DNA of 64,000 bases, taken from contig CAWADT010000020.1 of NCBI GenBank assembly GCA_963780865.1, positions 1-64,000 of the forward strand, written 5' to 3'. Under the pieces are notes generated by a model. The model was given only the letters and a program-made list of their open reading frames with translations. It was not told the DNA's origin and made no database searches. Below are positions 8,574-18,500 of the stretch, one piece after another (the stretch's first letter is position 1; every line of letters starts with the position of its first letter). Position numbers and translations under genes: made by a program. This DNA is from FEN-1073 sp963780865 (GTDB lineage Bacteria > Chloroflexota > Anaerolineae > Anaerolineales > RBG-16-64-43).

Positions 8574-9614
8574 ATGCATTTATCAGGGTCCTCTCGCATC
8601 CATCTCGAGCTTGGCATAATTGCCACCGCCATGCTGACAGGTTGTGGCGAGATGTTAACGCCAATGGCGCAAACCGCACCACTTGCCTCCGAGGCCGTGA
8701 TTTCGGAGCAGGAGCCGTCACCCACGCCGACTACGCCCCCGCCGGCATGGAGCGGGGCGGTGAAAATCGAAGAAAAAGGAGGGAGGGCCGACGAGACGGA
8801 TGTCGCTCCCGCCGTCACAGTTTCCAGTGACACATTATTTCTATTCTTTAGGGACATTGACCACAATCAGATTTCCGTCAACCGGAATACCGGACCTGGA
8901 TGGAGAGGGGCGGGTGGAGTCGATTCTGACAGTGCGACGAATCTCGCGCCGGCTGCCGCGTTCTACAACGATCAACCCTACCTTTTCACCATCGGCATCA
9001 GCGATAAGGAAATTTACTTCCACTGGCTCGAAGGCAGATCCTGGAGCGGAGGGTTCCAACTCCGCAAAGGCGGGGGAGACACAACCGATGCCGCTGTGGC
9101 CGCCACGGTGTTTACCAACCGAATTTATCTTTTCTCCAAAGGCTATGAAAACGCGGCGATCTCCATGCGCCTCTACGACGGCCAAAACTGGACCAGACCA
9201 CAAAAATTTTCCAAAGCGGACATGACGAATATCGCCCCAGCGGCTACGACCTTTCAAAACGAAATTTATCTTTTCTTCGTAGGCAGAGACAAAGCAATCT
9301 ATTTCAAACGCACACAAGGAAAAACCTGGACTGATGCTGCAAAAATCGAAAAAGGTGGCTTGACAGACGCCGCTGTGGCCGCCACGGTTTACGGCGATCG
9401 GCTGTACCTTTTCTCCAAAGGCCTCGACGATACGGGGATCTACGTTACCAAATACGACGGTAAAGGATGGAGGGGACCCGGCCAAATCGATAATGGGGCG
9501 GCGACGAATCTGCCGCCGGCTGCCGCGGTCTTCAACGATCAACTCTACCTTTTCACCGTCGGCGTCGACGACAACGCGATTTACGAAAATACTTGTCAGG
9601 GCAACTCTTGTTAG
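8574..9614 (+). CDS. lipoprotein with six-blade lectin-like beta-propeller
   Basis: Exported lipoprotein of 346 aa. A signal peptide ends in a lipobox (LTGC, Cys at about residue 24), followed by a Pro/Thr linker (EPSPTPTTPPP). The rest is six repeats of about 47 residues with the pattern (A/P)AxxxxxxxYLFxxGxDxxIYxxxYxGxxW, beginning near residue 78. Blades 3 and 5 (AAVAATV...YLFSKG) resemble each other more than their neighbours, as do 2 and 6. The layout is similar to fucose-lectin or PLL-like propellers, where each blade can bind a sugar, but binding is not shown. GGAGG precedes the ATG. Recent internal duplication is likely. Confidence 0.75.
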   Translation: MHLSGSSRIHLELGIIATAMLTGCGEMLTPMAQTAPLASEAVISEQEPSPTPTTPPPAWSGAVKIEEKGGRADETDVAPAVTVSSDTLFLFFRDIDHNQISVNRNTGPGWRGAGGVDSDSATNLAPAAAFYNDQPYLFTIGISDKEIYFHWLEGRSWSGGFQLRKGGGDTTDAAVAATVFTNRIYLFSKGYENAAISMRLYDGQNWTRPQKFSKADMTNIAPAATTFQNEIYLFFVGRDKAIYFKRTQGKTWTDAAKIEKGGLTDAAVAATVYGDRLYLFSKGLDDTGIYVTKYDGKGWRGPGQIDNGAATNLPPAAAVFNDQLYLFTVGVDDNAIYENTCQGNSC

Positions 9615-10085
9615 GGCCGGCAATCCATATTTTAATTTCCAGGGGACCGATTCGGGAAAATTGAAATGGAAAAGGAAAAAAGGGGAGTAGTACTTTTCCG
9701 GCGAGCGTCGTTTTTTGGTATCCTCCTGATCAATGGACAAGCAAGGGCGGCACGTAGAATTTTCCATAACCAAGATCGGCAATGCAAACCTTCCATTGGA
9801 AACCGCCGCGCTCGGGTAGATCCACCTCGGGTTGATCCAAGCCGGCGATTGCCGAGAACACCCGCCAGGGACGCCCCAAGTCGTGTGCATGATTGCCTTT
9901 CGGCGAAACGCTCTGATAGCGTTTAAAATACGGCACGTTCTCGATGGATAACCATTGGGATACAATCTTCCGGATGATTGGGGGGTGCTTGGCCTGGGGA
10001 ATCATCCCGGCTCGGGGATGCGAACGGAATATAGGAACACCGGAACTTGACCGGATTGAAACCCACATTCCAAGGAGACTGATCC
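9615..10085. other. intergenic region, one palindrome and a promoter
   Basis: No gene supported. AAACGCT and AGCGTTT (9906-9924) form a 7-bp stem with five-base loop. A promoter-like pair follows at 9938-9966. Confidence 0.5.
9938..9966 (+). promoter_or_regulatory. candidate promoter for the COG2403 GTPase gene
   Basis: TTCTCG (9938-9943), 17 bases, TACAAT (9961-9966). The -35 is weak and the leader is about 110 bases. Confidence 0.35.
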
Positions 10086-11405
10086 ATGCCGATCCGTACG
10101 CTTATCATGGGCGCCGCCGGGCGCGATTTCCACAACTTCAATGTCTTCTTCCGCGATAACCCGGATTACGAAGTCGTCGCCTTCACCGCCACCCAGATCC
10201 CCGACATCGACGGACGCACCTATCCGGCCGCGCTGGCCGGCAGGATGTATCCCAAAGGCATCCCGATCCACGCCGAAGACAATCTGCTCCAGATCATCCG
10301 GGAGCAAAACGTTGACCAGGTCGTTTTCGCCTACAGCGATGTGCCGCACGAATACGTCATGCATAAGGCTTCCATGGTCCTGGCGGCGGGAGCCGACTTC
10401 CGCTTGATGGGCGAAAAATCGACCCAACTGAAATCCACCAAACCGGTCGTTTCGATTTGCGCGGTGCGAACCGGGGCGGGGAAGAGCCAGACCACGAGGC
10501 GGGTCTCGTTGATCCTGCGCGGGATGGGATACCGGCTGGCGGTGGTCCGCCATCCGATGCCCTACGGCGACCTGGAAAAGCAGGAAGTACAGCGTTTCGC
10601 CGATTATGCGGATCTGGATAAATACGAATGCACCATCGAAGAGCGCGAGGAATACGAGCCGCATCTCGACAACGGAATCATCGTCTACGCGGGCGTGGAT
10701 TACGAAAAGATCCTGCGCCGGGCCGAGCAGGAAGTGGACATCGTCCTGTGGGACGGCGGCAACAACGACTTTTCGTTCTACGCGCCGGATTTGAAAATTG
10801 TGGTGGCCGACCCGCATCGCCCCGGGCACGAATCCCGATATCATCCCGGTGAAGTCAACGCCCGCGACGCTGACGTGCTTGTGATCAACAAGGTGGATAC
10901 GGCCGATCCACAGGCGGTGCGGGAGGTGCGGGACAACCTGCGCCGGATGAATCCCGCGGCGGCGATCATCGAGGCCGCCTCGCCCATTCTTGTCGACCAC
11001 CCCGAGCAAATTAAAGGCAAACGCGTTTTGGTGATCGAAGACGGCCCGACGCTGACCCACGGGGAGATGGCCTACGGCGCCGGATTTGTGGCCGCCAAGC
11101 GCTTCGGCGCGGCCGAGATCGTCGACCCGCGTCCGTTCGCGGTCGGGTCCATTGCGGCGACCTTTGCAAAGTTTCCCAAGACCGGGCCGATCCTGCCGGC
11201 CATGGGTTATGGCGAAGCGCAGATGCGCGACCTGGAAGCGACGATCGACAAGGCGGACGCGGATTTGGTTCTCGTCGCCACCCCGATCGACCTGACCCGC
11301 GTAATCCGGATCAAGAAACCTTACCAGCGCGTGCGATATGAGTTGGAGGAAATCAGCAAACCGACGCTGGAGGACATCCTCAAGGAGAAATTCGGGAAGA
11401 AATAA
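10086..11405 (+). CDS. COG2403 GTPase, cyclic 2,3-diphosphoglycerate synthetase-like
   Basis: A 439-aa protein with three parts. Residues 1-120 are a Rossmann-like region (MPIRTLIMGAAGRDFHNFN). A P-loop (CAVRTGAGKSQTTRRV, about 131-146) follows, with DIVLWDGGNND and VLVINKVDTAD as later nucleotide-binding motifs. A C-terminal domain shares the IVDPRPFAVGSI and GYGEAQMRDLEATI features of this family. It resembles the cyclic 2,3-diphosphoglycerate synthetase family, whose archaeal members make a thermoprotectant, but most bacterial copies are uncharacterised. AAGGAGA is well placed before the ATG. It is transcribed alone. Confidence 0.82.
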   Translation: MPIRTLIMGAAGRDFHNFNVFFRDNPDYEVVAFTATQIPDIDGRTYPAALAGRMYPKGIPIHAEDNLLQIIREQNVDQVVFAYSDVPHEYVMHKASMVLAAGADFRLMGEKSTQLKSTKPVVSICAVRTGAGKSQTTRRVSLILRGMGYRLAVVRHPMPYGDLEKQEVQRFADYADLDKYECTIEEREEYEPHLDNGIIVYAGVDYEKILRRAEQEVDIVLWDGGNNDFSFYAPDLKIVVADPHRPGHESRYHPGEVNARDADVLVINKVDTADPQAVREVRDNLRRMNPAAAIIEAASPILVDHPEQIKGKRVLVIEDGPTLTHGEMAYGAGFVAAKRFGAAEIVDPRPFAVGSIAATFAKFPKTGPILPAMGYGEAQMRDLEATIDKADADLVLVATPIDLTRVIRIKKPYQRVRYELEEISKPTLEDILKEKFGKK

Positions 11406-11610
11406 GGATCATTGTCCACGAAGGTCACGAAGGTTCACGAATATATATTTCTATTTCGTGTTTCTTCGTGTCCTTCGTGGACGATTAATATCCACGGAGA
11501 ACACGGAGAGGTACGGAAAATATCTTGTAATCCGTGTATTTCTGTGACCTCCGTGGATTATATTTTCATTGGGTCTAGTCCCGGGCATGACTAATTATCG
11601 ATGGGAAAAA
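11406..11610. repeat. two adjacent long inverted repeats
   Basis: Bases 11411-11483 form one imperfect palindrome (TCCACGAAGGTCACGAAGG against CTTCGTGTCCTTCGTGGAC). Bases 11491-11568 form a second (TCCACGGAGAACACGGAGAG against TGACCTCCGTGGATTA). They sit between convergent genes and belong to the CACGGA family noted at 5469. They could terminate transcription from both sides, though neither has a clean T-run. Confidence 0.6.
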
Positions 11611-12471
11611 TTATTTTAATAGGAACGGCGGCACCCAGAATTTACCGTATCCTAATATCGGCAGTACGATGCTTCCGATTAACACAACGGCGCTCATCCC
11701 GATCCACAACCCGTCGATCCAATGATAGTGCAGGCTCGTCAGCCAGGTGCGGGTGCGCACGCCGAACGAACGCAGGTCCATTGCGTCGATGATTTCCTCC
11801 CCGCCGACGATCGCCTGAATCACCACCGGGACAAGCAGCGGCGCAAGGCGCCGGATTTGCGCGAGCAAGCCACCGCGGGCGCGCTCCAGTTCGAAACCCC
11901 GCGCGCGCTGGGCGTCGTAGGTGATGGCGAAATCCCGCGCGAAGGTCGGGACGAACCGCATCGAAAGGTCGATCGCGTAGGCAAATTTGTCCGGAAGACC
12001 CAGCCGGTGGAAGGCCACCCCGTATGCGCGCGGGTCGATGGCATAGGGGAGGACAATGGCGAAGGAGGTGATCGACAGGATCCGTAGGAACTGTGCCGCG
12101 GCGTAGGCGATTCGCTCGGCCGTCACCGGCACCTCCGGCCGCCAGCCGAGGATTTGGAACGGCGCGATCCAGCGCGTGAGTTCGTGCTCGGTCGTATAGA
12201 ATTCAAAGCCGCCGCGGCCAGTGAGGAAGGTGATCAGGCTGAACAAGGAGGCCATGATAAAGATGAAAATCCACACGCGGCGGATGTCGCGCCAGGCGAT
12301 CCGCGCGAGCAGGATTTGAGCCACACCGAAGGCCAGAAGCGCAAGCAGGAAGCGCACGTCCCAAAACGAGAGCGCCGCGAGGACGAAGCAGGCGAACGAG
12401 ATCAGCTTGGCGCGCGGATCCAGGCGATGGATCAGCGTGTTGAGGTTGCGGTAACGCCAGGTGACGAGCAT
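11611..12471 (-). CDS. ecfT: ECF transporter transmembrane (T) component
   Basis: EcfT/CbiQ-family membrane scaffold that links the S component to the ATPases, 286 aa. N-terminal NTLIHRLDPRAKLISFACFVL and several hydrophobic segments are typical. The coupling-helix signatures are visible as YDAQRARGFELERARGG and AMDLRSFGVRTRTW. It follows the S-component gene by about 60 bases and ends the A-S-T operon. Confidence 0.9.
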   Translation of the reverse strand: MLVTWRYRNLNTLIHRLDPRAKLISFACFVLAALSFWDVRFLLALLAFGVAQILLARIAWRDIRRVWIFIFIMASLFSLITFLTGRGGFEFYTTEHELTRWIAPFQILGWRPEVPVTAERIAYAAAQFLRILSITSFAIVLPYAIDPRAYGVAFHRLGLPDKFAYAIDLSMRFVPTFARDFAITYDAQRARGFELERARGGLLAQIRRLAPLLVPVVIQAIVGGEEIIDAMDLRSFGVRTRTWLTSLHYHWIDGLWIGMSAVVLIGSIVLPILGYGKFWVPPFLLK

Positions 12472-12533
12472 GCGGTTTCCCGGGAGAGCGGCTTGCCGGA
12501 GCTTTCACCGGCAAGCCGCTCCATGAGCGAGAT

Positions 12534-13457
12534 CTATCGACCCGTCTGCTTCTGGACCGCCTGATAGGCGACGAGCAGCAGGGGCACGAGAATGGCGGCC
12601 TGCAGCAGGTTGGGTCCCGCGGCCGGCAGAAATTCGCCGACCACTGCGGTGACCAGGTTGTAGCCGTTGACGTAAATATCCGACAAAGCGGCAAACCCAA
12701 TCCCCAGGACGATGCCGAGGGACCCCCATACGACCGATGCGGCGATGTCAATCTGTTTATTAAAGATAAATCGGATGGCGGCGACAATCGCCAGGCCTAT
12801 GAGCGCCGAGATGCCAACGACAACGGTGAGCGGCTGATCCCATGGGGCGGCTATTTGATTCACCTCGCCCCGGTTCGCAAGCCAAATCCCCGTGGCGATC
12901 GCGGCCACTGCCGCGCTGACGACCAGCAGCACGGACAAGCTGCGCTTTTTATCGCCGAAGAGGAAAACCATCCCGGCGATCAGACCGATCAGCCCGTTGC
13001 CGAAGGACCATTGCGGCGAAACCCAGCCGGAAAGAAGATCGCCGATGGTGTTGCCCACCAAGCCGGTGAAGAATCCGACAACCGGACCGAACAAATAGCC
13101 GAACAGAACCGGGATCGCAATTCCCGGCCGCACCGCCACTTGGCTCACCGACGGAACCGCGAAGACCGTCCCGTTGAACAGCCACGAGATCACGCCGTAG
13201 AGCGCGGCGCCGATTCCCATGTAGACGACCTCGCGCGTGCCCACGGTCCAGGCGGCGTTCTGGCGGGAGAGGTAATAAATCCCCAGGACGAGCACCGCGC
13301 CGATGGCGACGACAAGGAATCGTTTCGGCACGTCCGACGCGCCGATCATGCTGCCCAGACCCTGTTTTTGGGAGAGCGGGATCAGAAGGTAGGCCAGCGC
13401 AAGGAGCGCGGCCGCCACAATCAGGCCGATCACAAGCGGAAGAAATTTCTTTGCCAT
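12534..13457 (-). CDS. ECF transporter substrate-binding (S) component
   Basis: Membrane protein of 307 aa, longer than the usual 170-200 aa S component. Two extra hydrophobic segments at the N-terminus precede the core, which carries VRPGIAIPVLFGYLFGPVVG, FTGLVGNTIGDLLSG and SFGNGLIGLIAGMVF, typical of S components. Near the C-terminus is SDIYVNGYNLVTAVVGEFLPAAG. The substrate is not evident. The gene order double-ATPase/S/T recalls YkoEDC-type thiamine-precursor transporters, but no thiamine riboswitch precedes the operon. AAGGAGG precedes the ATG. Confidence 0.83.
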   Translation of the reverse strand: MAKKFLPLVIGLIVAAALLALAYLLIPLSQKQGLGSMIGASDVPKRFLVVAIGAVLVLGIYYLSRQNAAWTVGTREVVYMGIGAALYGVISWLFNGTVFAVPSVSQVAVRPGIAIPVLFGYLFGPVVGFFTGLVGNTIGDLLSGWVSPQWSFGNGLIGLIAGMVFLFGDKKRSLSVLLVVSAAVAAIATGIWLANRGEVNQIAAPWDQPLTVVVGISALIGLAIVAAIRFIFNKQIDIAASVVWGSLGIVLGIGFAALSDIYVNGYNLVTAVVGEFLPAAGPNLLQAAILVPLLLVAYQAVQKQTGR

Positions 13458-13519
13458 GGAGCAGCCTCCTTATAAGCGATGATCGGATGATGGATGATTC
13501 GCTACTCTCGGAATTTCGT

Positions 13520-15154
13520 TTACATCACCTCCTTCTCCGCGTGCGCCAAATCCTCGGCGCGCAGGAACTTTGCGGTCGCGGGGTAATATTCCAAATTAAT
13601 TTCGAGCAGCGATGTGGGCAGCACCCGGCAAGCTTTCAGCAGCTCAAAATCGCGCAACACATCGAAGAGCGAACCGTCGGCCGCCACGCCCTCGTTCCCG
13701 ACCAGGATCACGCGGTCGGCGTACGCCACGGCCAAATCCAGGTCGTGAGTGATAAACAGGACCGTTTCGAAATCGGGCATGGCCAGGATCGAATCCATGA
13801 AGGCCATATAGTTGAAGTAATCCTGGCCGGCGGTCGGCTCGTCCATGATCAGAATGCGCGTGCCCATCGCCAGCACCGAAGCGATGCTCACCCGCTTCTG
13901 CTGGCCGAAGGAGAGCGCGAGCGGCGGATACTCCTCCAGACCCTGCAGGTGGAGCGCCTGCACTGCGTGGCCGGTCAACCCGGGTATCGCGCCGTCGGGT
14001 TTGGAAAGATTGCGCGGCCCGAAGGCGAGTTCCTCGCGGACGGTCGGGGCGAACAGCATATGCGTCGGGCTTTGAAAGACGTATCCCAGCGTGTGCGCCG
14101 CCTGGGCGACGGTGATGCGGCGCGTATCCTGCCCGCCCACCAGGACTCTGCCCTGCTGAGGTTTCAGCAAACCGATGGTGTGCTTCATCAGCGTCGTTTT
14201 TCCCGCGCCATTCGGGCCCAGCACCGCGATGATCTCCCCGCTGTGGATTTGCATCGATACGTCGCGGAGCACCGGCGGGCCGTCGCCATACGCAAATGAA
14301 ACGTTTTCGAACGCGACCAGGGTTTCGCCGCGCCGGCGCGCCACGGGTGCCGGCCGTGCCAGTGGCGGATCGCCGCGCGCTCTGCGCATCACGGCCGGGG
14401 CGGGTAGTTTCACCCGGCGATAGTCGACCGCTTCGATCAATCCGTCGGCGGCCCCGGCGTATGAAATATGTCCGTCCTGCAAATAGATCGCCCGGTCGGG
14501 ATGGGCGGCGAGAACGTTTTCCACGCGGTGCTCAATGACCAAAAGCGAAATTCCCTCCTCGCAAAGTTTGCGAAACAGCGCCAGAGCCTCCACCGCGGAT
14601 GCCGGGTCGAGCGAAGCGAGCGGTTCATCTAGCAGGAGGATCGAGGGTTGCATCGCCAGCGCCCCGGCCAGAGCCACTTTTTGTTTTTCGCCGCCGGAGA
14701 GGGAGAACGTTTCGCGCTCGGCCAGATGGCGGATGCCGAGGCGATCGAGCGTGTCCATCACGCGGGCGAATACTTCCTTTTGCGGAAGCGCCAGGTTCTC
14801 GAGGCCGAAAGCCACCTCCTGCATCACATGCGACGCGACAATCTGCCGTTCGGGATCCTGCATCACGGTGCCGACGAGCTGCGAAATCTGTCCCAGGTTC
14901 ATCGGACCGGAGTCTTTTCCCTGGAGGAGGATTGCTCCTTGCATCTCGCCGCGGTAGGAGCGCGGGATCAGCCCGTTGATGCAGCGGGCGAGGGTGGTCT
15001 TCCCGCAACCGCTTTCACCCGAAAGGAGGAGCATCTCTCCGCGGCCGAGGGAGAAGCTGATATCGTGGATGGCGGCTTCCGGCCGGTCGCGGTACCGGAA
15101 GGTGAGGTTGGAAACCTGCAAGGCGATATCGGAATGCTCGGTTGAGGGGATCAC
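13520..15154 (-). CDS. ECF transporter double ATPase (fused A-A')
   Basis: Two ABC ATPase domains in one 544-aa chain. Domain 1 (about 10-230) has Walker A SGESGCGKTTLAR, signature LSGGEKQKVALAG and Walker B ILLLDEPLASLDP. Domain 2 (about 280-500) has LGPNGAGKTTLMKH, a variant signature LSFGQQKRVSIAS and ILIMDEPTAGQDY. Both sites look functional, except that the second signature has F in place of the usual second G. It drives substrate release with the T and S proteins encoded downstream. The start is a GTG at 15154 seven bases behind a TATACT box, so the message may be leaderless. Confidence 0.92.
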   Translation of the reverse strand: MIPSTEHSDIALQVSNLTFRYRDRPEAAIHDISFSLGRGEMLLLSGESGCGKTTLARCINGLIPRSYRGEMQGAILLQGKDSGPMNLGQISQLVGTVMQDPERQIVASHVMQEVAFGLENLALPQKEVFARVMDTLDRLGIRHLAERETFSLSGGEKQKVALAGALAMQPSILLLDEPLASLDPASAVEALALFRKLCEEGISLLVIEHRVENVLAAHPDRAIYLQDGHISYAGAADGLIEAVDYRRVKLPAPAVMRRARGDPPLARPAPVARRRGETLVAFENVSFAYGDGPPVLRDVSMQIHSGEIIAVLGPNGAGKTTLMKHTIGLLKPQQGRVLVGGQDTRRITVAQAAHTLGYVFQSPTHMLFAPTVREELAFGPRNLSKPDGAIPGLTGHAVQALHLQGLEEYPPLALSFGQQKRVSIASVLAMGTRILIMDEPTAGQDYFNYMAFMDSILAMPDFETVLFITHDLDLAVAYADRVILVGNEGVAADGSLFDVLRDFELLKACRVLPTSLLEINLEYYPATAKFLRAEDLAHAEKEVM

Positions 15155-15161
15155 TGGTAAA

Positions 15162-15167
15162 AGTATA
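15162..15167 (-). promoter_or_regulatory. -10 box placed for a leaderless ECF operon transcript
   Basis: On the minus strand TATACT ends exactly seven bases before the GTG start codon. No good ribosome-binding site exists between. The -35 is poor (TTGTCG with a 14-base spacer). Confidence 0.45.
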
Positions 15168-15302
15168 TATCAATTTCCAACCGACAAGATATTGTCCAAC
15201 CGGTCAAAAGCGAAAGCGGAGGCCCTCCCCAGTTAGGACGGGTTGCGGACACGAATAGGATAAAGCAGGATACAAAATGTTGCTAAACATTTTTGCATTT
15301 GC

Positions 15303-15405
15303 TCATCGCCCCCTCATCCCATCCTCCCGTCGCTTCGCTCCAGGACTAGTTCTCCCAGCATAAGCTGGGAGAAGGTGGCCGAAGACCAGATGAGGGAAAA
15401 TGAAA
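15303..15405 (-). repeat. CTTCTCCCAGC repeat family, uninterrupted copy
   Basis: Read on the minus strand the block runs CCCTCATC, TCGGCCACCTTCTCCCAGC, a four-base loop, GCTGGGAGAAC, then GGAGCGAAGCGACGGGAGG and ATGGGATGAGGG. The same order is found at 47318-47452, where extra sequence is inserted in the loop and before CGACGGG. Confidence 0.75.
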
Positions 15406-15519
15406 AGTCGCGACAATTCAAGGATCACGCCCCTCACCTTTAGTGGGCTGAGCAGTGGCCTTTTATCATTTGCTCCCTTTGTTGGGAATGCTAAAAATAA
15501 TCCATCGAGAGGGAGATAC

Positions 15520-15551
15520 AAAAACCGACCCTTTCGCCAGAGTCGGTTTTT
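15520..15551 (-). terminator. terminator after glyA-gcvT
   Basis: Hairpin with arms AAAAACCGAC and GTCGGTTTTT enclosing the CCTTTCGCCAGA region; it ends in T-runs on both strands. It lies about 50 bases past the corrected stop of glyA-gcvT. The open reading that continues through it to 15303 is the out-of-frame product of the frameshift. Confidence 0.75.
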
Positions 15552-15598
15552 ATTGAATCGCAGATCCAAGACCTTTTGGCTTGCGTAGAGCGCGTCGC

Positions 15599-18500
15599 CT
15601 AGGCTTTCTTCTTGGGGAACCGGCTGAGCACGGTGGCCGGTTCCTTCACATCCTCCCCGCCGCTTTCCGTGGCGGGAAGCTGCACGACAATCGTCTTCCC
15701 TTCGGCGGCGAAGGCGTGGTCCACGTAGGCTTGTCCCAGCAGGAAGCGTTCGCTGTCGACCGCGCAGGAAGTGATGCTGCCGATGGGACGGCCCTGCTCG
15801 TCCAGCACCGCGTTGCCCGGATGCGCCATGCGCACGCCTTTGCGGTTGAAGCGGAAGCGTACGACCTCGCCTTTGCGCGTCCGCTCCTGCTCGAGGAACG
15901 CAGCGCGTCCGATAAACCACGGTTTGTGCGGCTTGACGTAGGATTTCGAATCCAGCCTGGCCGATGCCCAGGCCCAGCGATCCGCCCATTTCGTGCCCGT
16001 ACAGCGGCAGACCGGCTTCGGTGCGCAGACTGTCGCGCGCGCCCAGGCCCACGGGTTTAAGTCCCAGCGGATCGCCGGCCAGCATCAGCGCCTTCCATAA
16101 GTCCGCCGCGCGGTCCGGATGCACAAAAAGTTCATAGCCGACCGATTCTCCCGTATAGCCGGTGCGCGCCACGATCAGATCGAACCCGCCGAGGGCCGCA
16201 TCGCACAGTCCGGTGTGCGCCAGGCGCGCGATTTTCTTTTTCATCGCCCCGTCGCCGCCGAGCGCGAGCAGTATCGCGCGCGATTTCGGTCCCTGCAGCG
16301 CGATATCCACCCGCCTGTCCGCGCCGCTGGCGGGGTCGCGGAGATTGCGCAAGGTTACTCCGTTCCGTCCCGGCGCTTTGGCGCCCGGACGCCCGCGGTC
16401 GATGCTAACCTTCCCTTCGCGGACCGCATTCACCCAGGTCCAGTCTTTTTCATCGTTGGAGGCGTTGACCACAATCAGGTAAGTCTCCTCATTGCGGCGA
16501 TAGATCATCAAGTCGTCGATCACTTTGCCGTCGGGATCGAGCAAATGCGTATAGAGCGACTGTCCCGGTTCGAGCGCCGCCACCTCGTTGCCGCACACCG
16601 CATCGAGGAAGGCGCAGGCGCTCTCGCCGGACGCATCCCATACGCCCATGTGCGCCACGTCGAACAGGCCGGCGGCGCCACGCACCGCGAGATGCTCTTC
16701 CACCACGCTGCTGTACCAAACCGGCATCTCCCACCCGGCGAACGGCACCATTTTCGCGCCGAGCGCTTTGTGAATCTCGTGCAGCGGGGTGAACCGCAGC
16801 GGCGGTTCGGCCGGTTCGGTCCAAACGAAATCGGGAAGCGGCGCGGATGCCGAGGGTTTAAAGGACGGAACAAAATACGGACGGGTCGGGTCGGCCGAGG
16901 GTCCGGAAGCCTTCGGCATCGCCGCCGCGCCACCGGCCAGCGCGACCTCCGCCGGCCCCGGCATCTTCCGCGCCAGATCGTCGTCGAAGCGGACGAATCC
17001 GTCCGAGAGCGCGCGCAGCCAGGCGATGGCCACGCTTGCCCGGGCGGACGGAATCGTCAGCAGGAATCCACCGTCGGCGCGTTCCAGGATCGCTTCCGTT
17101 TCTCCACCGGGGAGCGGCAGCCGAGTCGATTGCGTCTTCCCTTCGGGGAGCGAATAGACATCGTTGGTCGTCGACCAGTACAGCAGGGCTTCCGCGTGCC
17201 GGCCGCGCACTGCGATTCGGGCGAATTTTTTCTTCGGCGCCGGATCGTCGAGGTAGTAGAAATGCGGATACCCGTGCCGTTCGGCTTTGAAATCGATCCC
17301 GGCTTTTTCGGCCAGCGTCCGGATTTTTATGCGCGCGTCTTCCATGGCTTCGAAATCGATCCGCGCGCGCAGCAGGGTCGAGGTGCGCCGCGACCCCGCC
17401 GTTCGGCCGCTGTAGCGGAACGGATGGCAGGCTTTCAGCACCTGGGCGATTACGCCCGCCACTTCGTCCATCTCCGCTTCGCGCAACCCGCGCTGCGTCA
17501 TCCACGGCGTGCCCATCCGGATTCCGGTGGCGTTGCCGGCCGAGACGTCGCCGGGGATGGTGTTGCGGTTGAGCACGATCCCGGCCAGATCCAGAACGCG
17601 CGCGGCGATGTCGCCCGAGAGCGGGGTGCCGTCCGGCGCCCGGACGCTTTTACAATCCACGTTGAGCAGGTGCGTGTCGGTTCCGCCGTAGGCAATGCGC
17701 AGGCCCTGCGCCGCGAGCGAATCCGAGAGCCGTTTGGCGTTGCGCACGATCTGCTGCTGCAAGAGCCGGAATTTTTCCGTCCGGGCGATTTTAAAAGTGG
17801 CCGCGAGCGCGGCGAAGACGTTGACGTGCGGTCCGCCCTGTTCGCCGGGGAACACGCCGCGGTCGATCTTGCGCGATAAGCCTGGATCGGTGGTGAGGAT
17901 GCAGGCGCCGCGCGGGCCGCATAGCGTTTTGTGGGTGGTGAAGGTGATCACGTGCGCATACCCAAGCGGCGAGGGGGATACGCCGGCCGCGATCATACCG
18001 GCTACATGCGACACGTCGGCGACGAGGTAGGCGCCGACCGCATCTGCGATCTCGCGGAACCGTTTCCAATCGGCCGCCCATGGATACGAGGTGTACCCGG
18101 CGATGATCATCTTCGGTTTGTGTTCGCGCGCGAGGGCTTCGACCGCGTTGTAATCGATTTTCTCGTTGACCGGGTCGACCGGGTAGCCGACGATCTTGTA
18201 CCACTTGCCGGATCGGTTGGCGGGGGATCCGTGGGTGAGGTGTCCGCCGTCATTCAGGTTGAGCCCCATCACCGTATCGCCCGGGACGACCAGCGCGTCG
18301 TACACGGCGGTGTTGGCCGGCGCGCCGGAGAGCGGCTGCACGTTGACGTAAATCTCGTCGGCCGGAATCTCGGCTGTAGCAAACGCCTCCGCGCAGCGGC
18401 GCCGGGCGAGGGCTTCGATCACGTCGGCGTATTCCGTCCCTTTATAGTAGCGCGGGTCGGAATAGCGCCGGAAGTGGCCCAGGCGCGCGGGGTAGTCGAG

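Noticed and set aside
9906..9924. Terminator after the propeller gene
   Set aside because: Only a 7-bp stem about 300 bases from the stop codon, with a short A/T tail.
10002..11060. 352-codon minus-strand frame
   Set aside because: Antisense of the COG2403 GTPase gene.
15155..15300. Thiamine riboswitch upstream of the ECF operon
   Set aside because: No CTGAGA-type conserved core is visible and the -10 box leaves no room for a leader.
15303..15598. Genuine C-terminal extension of glyA-gcvT
   Set aside because: The residues are the product of the frameshift and run through a terminator and a dispersed repeat.
16119..17879. 586-codon plus-strand reading frame opposite glyA-gcvT
   Set aside because: It is the antisense shadow of a GC-rich gene; its product is Arg/His-rich with no family resemblance.
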